Origin: Bordetella parapertussis
Lineage (GTDB): Bacteria > Pseudomonadota > Gammaproteobacteria > Burkholderiales > Burkholderiaceae_C
Assembly (NCBI GenBank): GCA_945890735.1
Contig: CAMDCZ010000053.1
Span: 1-11,643, forward strand
Direction: 5' to 3'
DNA length: 11,643 nucleotides
The notes under the pieces are model-generated. The model was not told where the DNA came from, ran no database searches, and was given only the letters and a program-made list of their open reading frames with translations. This document shows positions 7,219 through 11,643 of this stretch, one piece after another. The position numbers and the translations under genes were made by a program. Numbering within the stretch: position 1 is the stretch's first letter; each line of letters begins with the position of its first letter.

Positions 7219-8031
7219 TCAATACGCCCCGCCCTTGCCGTGGGTGGCTGGGGCTTGGCCCCTGAACAGTCCCGCGAGATCGCGGCTTTGGCGCATCAAG
7301 ACCTGCGTATCGATGCCGACCGTCACAAACACGGCGCCGCACTCCAGGTAGTGTTGGGCCAAAGCAGGCTCGGTCGCCAGCACGCCAGGCGCTTTGCCCG
7401 CATGCAAGATGCGTTGGATGCCGTCCTCGATCGCGGCTTTGACAAGGGGGTGGCTGGGTTGCCCCACATGCCCCATGGCGGCGGACAAATCGGCTGGCCC
7501 CAAGAACACACCGTCGACACCAGGCGTCGCGGCGATCGCGTCCAGGTGGGCCATGCCTTGCAAAGTCTCCACCTGCACCAGCAAACACACTTGCGCATTG
7601 GCAGCGGTGAAATAGTCTTCGACATGGCCCCAGCGCGAGGCCCGCGCGCCGGCCATGCCACGCACACCGCCTTGGCCATCGGCTTGCGGGTAGCGGCAGG
7701 CCTGCACCAGTTGCGCGGCTTGCGCGGGGGTGTCGACCATCGGCACCAGCAGGGTGGTGGCACCCAGGTCGAGGTATTGCTTGATCAGCGCGGTCTCGCC
7801 CACGGGGGGTCGCACCACCGGGTGGCTTTGGGGGTAGGCGTTGAGGATTTGCAACTGGGTTTGGATGCTGCGCAAATCGTTGGTGGCGTGTTCGCCATCG
7901 ACCACCAGCCAGTCAAACCCCGCCAGCGCACATATCTCGGTTGCTTCTGCGCTGGCCATGCTCATCCAAAAACCGATTTGCGCCTGGCCTTGGTGCAGCG
8001 CTTGTTTGAAGGTGTTGACAGGTGTTTTCAT
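7219..8031 (-). CDS. HpcH/HpaI-family class II 2-oxo acid aldolase
   Basis: The protein has 270 residues, close to the usual 250-270. The family catalyses divalent-metal-dependent, pyruvate-forming aldol cleavage, for example of 4-hydroxy-2-oxoheptanedioate or 2-dehydro-3-deoxyglucarate. The active-site set is intact: His48 in VDGEHATND (general base), Arg74 in VVRPP (pyruvate carboxylate), Asp88 in YLDLG, and the metal ligands Glu155 (VQVET) and Asp181 (GPADLS). The early block GFWMSMASAEATEICALAGF is typical. The frame is open further upstream, but the ATG at 8031 is chosen because it gives the family N-terminus and starts 11 bases after the stop of the oxidoreductase gene. No clear Shine-Dalgarno site is seen. 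The family is well supported; the substrate (HpaI-like, GarL-like or other) is not. Its position between an oxidoreductase and a TRAP system suggests catabolism of an imported acid. Confidence 0.92.
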   Translation of the reverse strand: MKTPVNTFKQALHQGQAQIGFWMSMASAEATEICALAGFDWLVVDGEHATNDLRSIQTQLQILNAYPQSHPVVRPPVGETALIKQYLDLGATTLLVPMVDTPAQAAQLVQACRYPQADGQGGVRGMAGARASRWGHVEDYFTAANAQVCLLVQVETLQGMAHLDAIAATPGVDGVFLGPADLSAAMGHVGQPSHPLVKAAIEDGIQRILHAGKAPGVLATEPALAQHYLECGAVFVTVGIDTQVLMRQSRDLAGLFRGQAPATHGKGGAY

Positions 8032-8042
8032 GGGCAGGGCTT

Positions 8043-9602
8043 TCAAGGGCGGCGTGCGGCGTTGCGCACAAAACGGATCGGTTGCACCGGCACCGGTCTG
8101 GCAGGCACGCCTGCGCGGCGCAACTGCTGGTCCAGCGCCACACCCGCCTCGTCTTGCAAGGCGGCAGCGCGGGCTTGCGCGATGGCTTGGGCACGCCAGG
8201 CAGGCGAGGGGTTCACGCTGGCCGGGGCGAGGTGGGTGAGGATGTGCTGCAGGTTGGATTTGGCGCGCTCGTTGGTGCTGCCATAGCCTTTGATGAGTTG
8301 CCCGCAGGCCGCCACCGCCTGGCCCAGCGCCCAGTCTTCTTGCAGGCCTTGACGCACCGCGCCCAGCCACTGGTCGATGTCGGCTTGCTCTTGCTGAAAA
8401 CGGCTGCCGTGGGGGCGCAGCCAACGCAGGCTGGCCAAGCCGCGCAAGGCAAGCATGCCGCTGACCGAATGGGTGCCGATCTTCAAGGCCCAGCCCCACG
8501 GGGCCTGGCCCTTGGCCACCCGAGCACGCTCCCAGCGCAACAAGGGGGTGGCCCAAGCAGAGGGCAACAAGGCAGCGAACTCGGGCACGCCCGGTTTGAA
8601 ATGGTCATAGACCTGCAGCACGTCATCCGGTTGTGCTTGGACTTCACCTGCCACCCGCTGCCAGCGCGAGGCGCGGCTTTTCAAATCGGCCACCCGCACG
8701 ATGTCGTCAAAGGCCATCCACAAGGCCAACCAGCGCGCGGTCTCGCGGCTGGCGGCATAGGCTTGCAGGTGCTCTGGATCGGCCGCGGTTTCAAGCGAGA
8801 CCACGCTTTGCAAACGTCTCAGGTAGCGCTCGGCATAAGGCTGGTGTTGGTAATCGCACAGCCTGGCAAAACCCAAGCTCGCCATCTCACGCACCGGGGC
8901 TGGCAGGGCTTGCAGACCTGAGTCAGCCGACGGGGCGGTGGGGGTGTTGTCATCGGCCACCATGGCTTGCAAAGCCTGGGCTTGTTGCACCTGCGCGAAG
9001 GCAGCGGCAAAGCCGCGCAGACTCGCCGGGCCGTGTTCACCGGCTTGGATGCTGGCTTCAAAGTGTGCCCGTGCAAACGGCAACACGCCGCTGCCTGCCA
9101 GTGCGCCCAACATCACCGCGCTCACCAAGGTGCCATGGGTTTGCGCCATGGCGGCAAAGTCCCAGACCTGCGCGGTTTTCGAGAAGCGGTGCACCAAGTC
9201 GGTCAGTGGCGCATCGGACCAACGGCCGTCGCCCATGGGCATGCGCTCTTGCGTGGTCAGGCTGCGTGCCGATGAGGTGATCACCTGTGTGCGTTCGGGC
9301 GAGACCAAGCCTGCACTGATTTGCCGCGCGGTTTCCAGCAACTCGGAAGACAGCAGCACATCCAGCGCGCCAGGCACCGGGTTCAGGCCAAACACGGGTT
9401 GCTTGCCGCCCAGTTGCGACAGCGGCACCGGCATGACCTCGATGTAATAGGTGGTGGCGCCGGTGCGCTGGGCGACGCCGGGAATCGAGGTGCTTTGGGC
9501 GGGATAGCCGGCGCGCCGCGCGGTGTCCATCAACCAGGCGCTGAGCACACCGCCACCCTCGCCACCCAAGGCGCAGACCAACAGGCTGATCGGGGTGCTC
9601 AT
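8043..9602 (-). CDS. Indolepyruvate oxidoreductase beta-type subunit: POR gamma domain fused to a DUF6537-like C-terminal region
   Basis: The protein has 519 residues from the ATG at 9602, whose ATGA overlaps the stop of the alpha-subunit gene by 4 bases. Residues 10 to about 215 form a pyruvate/ketoisovalerate oxidoreductase gamma-type domain: GGEGGGVLSAWL (13-24) and PGVAQRTGATTYYIEV (41-56) are hallmarks of IorB. Canonical IorB ends near 200 residues. Here about 300 more follow, including a KIGTHSVSGMLALRGLASLR block and LIKGYGSTNERAKSNLQHIL (436-455). These resemble the C-terminal domain of the long single-chain proteobacterial indolepyruvate oxidoreductases (DUF6537). With the alpha subunit it would decarboxylate an aryl-2-oxo acid to its CoA ester. 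A longer in-frame start at 9650 is rejected, since it would overlap the alpha gene by about 50 bases and precedes the conserved N-terminus. The symbol iorB is avoided because substrate and architecture differ from the classic enzyme. Confidence 0.85.
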   Translation of the reverse strand: MSTPISLLVCALGGEGGGVLSAWLMDTARRAGYPAQSTSIPGVAQRTGATTYYIEVMPVPLSQLGGKQPVFGLNPVPGALDVLLSSELLETARQISAGLVSPERTQVITSSARSLTTQERMPMGDGRWSDAPLTDLVHRFSKTAQVWDFAAMAQTHGTLVSAVMLGALAGSGVLPFARAHFEASIQAGEHGPASLRGFAAAFAQVQQAQALQAMVADDNTPTAPSADSGLQALPAPVREMASLGFARLCDYQHQPYAERYLRRLQSVVSLETAADPEHLQAYAASRETARWLALWMAFDDIVRVADLKSRASRWQRVAGEVQAQPDDVLQVYDHFKPGVPEFAALLPSAWATPLLRWERARVAKGQAPWGWALKIGTHSVSGMLALRGLASLRWLRPHGSRFQQEQADIDQWLGAVRQGLQEDWALGQAVAACGQLIKGYGSTNERAKSNLQHILTHLAPASVNPSPAWRAQAIAQARAAALQDEAGVALDQQLRRAGVPARPVPVQPIRFVRNAARRP

Positions 9603-11643
9603 GCGGTTTGCAAGGCGCGAACCAAGCCCGAGCGCAGCCTGGCCCACCAACGCTCTAAGTGGTGGGGGTGGCGGATGACTTCAGCGCGGTAAAAACTCGG
9701 GCACAAGGTCGCGGTGTGTGCGTTCTCGCCACACAAGCCACAGCCGACGCAGCCATCGATCACGGTGGCCACCGGGTCCACTTTCAACGGGTCGGGGTTG
9801 TCCTTCAAGGTCAAGGTGGGGCAACCTGACAGGCGAATGCAGGCGTGGTCGCCATTGCAAACATCCTCATCCACGCCGTACTTGACCCGCACCGTGCGTT
9901 GGCCGCGCTGGCGGCGTGCCGCCAGCAAAGGTTTGATGCGGCGTTGCCGCTCGAGTTGGCATTCGCCCTCGGCGATGATGACTTTCAGGCCATGAAAGTC
10001 CGAGGTGAACGCGGCTTGCAGCGCCGTTTTCATGTCGGCCACATCAAAACTGTCCACGCGCTGCAGCCACTGCACGCCCAGGCCTTGCAGCGTGGTCTCG
10101 ATCGTGGTGTTGGTGTGTGCCAAGCCTTGCAGGCTGGTTGAGCCGCTCAGTGGGGTGGAGATGATGTCTTGGGTGCCGGTGGCCGAGGTGTAGCCGTTCT
10201 TGAAAATCAACAGCACGGTATCGTCGCCATTAAAGAGCGAGCTTTGCACCCCGGTCAACAAGCCGTTGTGCCAAAAACCGCCGTCGCCCATGATCGCCAA
10301 AGTGCGTCCCGGCATCATCGGCGAGACACCCGCACGCGAGGCCAGGCTCATGCCGTAGCCCAAGATCGAGTGACCAGTGTTGAACGGCTCGAAGGTGCCC
10401 AAGGCATGGCAACCAATGTCGGCGGCCACATGCACCGGACCGATGGTTTGCTGTACCTGTTTCAAGGCCGAAAACACGGGCCGCTCTGGGCAGCCGATGC
10501 AAAAGCCGGGCGGCCTGGCGGGCAAGGGCTCACCCAACAGCGCGGCCACCTCGGCACGGCGTTGCGCCAGGTCCTGCAACCACTGGCTGGCCGCAGCGAG
10601 CCGATCAGGGCCAAGGTATGGCTGTGCAAACCGCACCAATCCTTGGGCCAGCACCTCGACCGTGTATTCACCACTGCCGGGCAAAAAGTCTTTGCCGTGC
10701 AGCGCGGTCTCGATGCTTGCACGGCGCAGTTGCGTGGCAATGTCTTGCTCGATGTACTCGGGCGAGCCTTCTTCCACCACCAGCACCGCCCGCTTGCCTT
10801 CGCAAAACCCGCTGATCTGTGAGGGAACCAAGGGGTAGGTGACATTGAGCACGAGGATCGGGATGTCGCTTTGGCCAAAGGCGTCGGCCAAGCCGAGTTG
10901 CTGCAAACCTTTGACCAAGGTGTTGTAGAGGCCGCCTTGCACCACCAAGCCCAGGTCGGGGTGCTTGTGGCCAGGCATGTGTTCATTCAAGCCGTGGTCA
11001 AGGATGTATTGCCGCGCAGCGGGAATGCGCTCATCGAGTTTGCGTTTTTCATGGATGAAGGTCACCGGTGGGTGCGACAAACGCATGTAGTCAAAGGCCG
11101 CAGGCCCCGCCATTGCATGGCGGGTCGAAACCGCTGCGGGCTTGTTGGCCTTGGTGGCAAAGCTGCCGCGCACATGGCAGGCGCGGATGCGCAACTCGAG
11201 CATCGCTGGCATGTTGGACGCCTCGGACAGCGCGAAGCCGTGTTCCACCATCGCCACCATGTGCTGCAAATCAGGGCGTGGGTCGAGCAGGCACAGCGTG
11301 CTTTTCATGGCGAAAGCATGGCTGCGTTCTTGGATGACTGACGCGCCCTCGCCGTAGTCTTCGCCGATCACGATCAAAGCGCCGCCCACCACGCCCGGGG
11401 ACGCGAGGTTGGACAGCGCATCGGACGCCACGTTGGTGCCGACGATCGACTTCCAGGTGACCGCGCCGCGCAGCGGGTAGTGGATGCTCGCGCCCAGCAT
11501 GGCTGCTGCCGCCGCTTCATTGGCACAGGCTTGCACATGCACCCCGAGCTGCGCCATCAAGGGTTTGGCTTGCACCATCACATCCAGCAAGTGCGACACC
11601 GGTGCGCCTTGGTAACCACCGACGTACGACACGCCCGATTGCA
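9599..11643 (-). CDS. Indolepyruvate oxidoreductase alpha-type subunit, TPP-dependent, with C-terminal ferredoxin-like domain (5' partial)
   Basis: The frame runs off the right edge; about 680 residues are visible. The visible start (QSGVSYVGGYQGAPVSHLLD) is in the N-terminal pyrimidine-binding domain, so few residues should be missing. CIGCPERPVF (around 10470-10510) matches the IorA core motif. The TPP-binding motif runs from GDGGFWHNG (about 10260-10290) to FKNGYTSATG (about 10180-10210), where classic IorA has a DN-x-x-TAMTG ending. At the C-terminus are two cysteine motifs. CVGCGLC followed by LCP (9701-9751) is a normal 4Fe-4S set. CNGDHAC followed by GCP (9821-9859) has Asp where a cysteine is expected. 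The family converts aryl-pyruvates plus CoA to arylacetyl-CoA, CO2 and reduced ferredoxin in the cytoplasm. It is translationally coupled to the next gene by a 4-base overlap. Family certain; substrate inferred only. Confidence 0.88.
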   Translation of the reverse strand, partial: QSGVSYVGGYQGAPVSHLLDVMVQAKPLMAQLGVHVQACANEAAAAAMLGASIHYPLRGAVTWKSIVGTNVASDALSNLASPGVVGGALIVIGEDYGEGASVIQERSHAFAMKSTLCLLDPRPDLQHMVAMVEHGFALSEASNMPAMLELRIRACHVRGSFATKANKPAAVSTRHAMAGPAAFDYMRLSHPPVTFIHEKRKLDERIPAARQYILDHGLNEHMPGHKHPDLGLVVQGGLYNTLVKGLQQLGLADAFGQSDIPILVLNVTYPLVPSQISGFCEGKRAVLVVEEGSPEYIEQDIATQLRRASIETALHGKDFLPGSGEYTVEVLAQGLVRFAQPYLGPDRLAAASQWLQDLAQRRAEVAALLGEPLPARPPGFCIGCPERPVFSALKQVQQTIGPVHVAADIGCHALGTFEPFNTGHSILGYGMSLASRAGVSPMMPGRTLAIMGDGGFWHNGLLTGVQSSLFNGDDTVLLIFKNGYTSATGTQDIISTPLSGSTSLQGLAHTNTTIETTLQGLGVQWLQRVDSFDVADMKTALQAAFTSDFHGLKVIIAEGECQLERQRRIKPLLAARRQRGQRTVRVKYGVDEDVCNGDHACIRLSGCPTLTLKDNPDPLKVDPVATVIDGCVGCGLCGENAHTATLCPSFYRAEVIRHPHHLERWWARLRSGLVRALQTA

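Noticed and set aside
7060..8286. 408-codon + strand open frame opposite the aldolase gene
   Set aside because: It is antisense to a well-supported aldolase, has shadow-like composition, and shows no recognisable domain.

Overview
The window is GC-rich, gene-dense DNA. Its gene families and codon bias point to a betaproteobacterium of the order Burkholderiales, most like a Comamonadaceae-type freshwater or soil organism. This is inferred from gene content and not from a marker gene. No tRNA, rRNA, CRISPR array, insertion sequence or integrase was seen. No gene-free stretch exceeds about 150 bases.

Left part (1-4177), all on the + strand. It begins with the 3' end of a gene resembling the YdjM/DUF457 membrane-bound metal-dependent hydrolases. 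Next is an exported di-heme c-type cytochrome of the DUF1111 / COG3488 family (460-1878). Then comes a compact transcription unit for a 43-residue single-span membrane protein (2001-2132). It has a plausible sigma70 promoter, a leader hairpin, a Shine-Dalgarno site and a strong intrinsic terminator (2182-2215). Last is a PhoX-family phosphatase (2285-4177) with a degenerate Lys-Arg twin-arginine signal. Three of the four are envelope or periplasmic proteins.

Right part (4243-11643), all on the - strand and convergent with phoX. Six genes read from the right edge leftwards: an indolepyruvate-oxidoreductase-type alpha subunit (5' end cut off by the window), its gamma-domain partner carrying a long C-terminal extension, an HpcH/HpaI-type class II aldolase, and a complete TRAP transporter (DctP binding protein, DctQ small permease, DctM large permease). 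Spacing is tight: a 4-base ATGA overlap, then gaps of 11, 98, 6 and 1 bases. They look like one operon, possibly with a second regulated start ahead of dctP.

A reasonable reading of the right part is a catabolic module. The TRAP system imports an organic acid, the aldolase makes or cleaves a 2-oxo acid, and the oxidoreductase oxidatively decarboxylates an aryl-2-oxo acid (or a relative) to an acyl-CoA while reducing ferredoxin. The substrate cannot be read from the sequence. The most unusual points are the split architecture of the oxidoreductase, an Asp-for-Cys change in one of its iron-sulfur motifs, and the free-standing 43-residue membrane protein unit.
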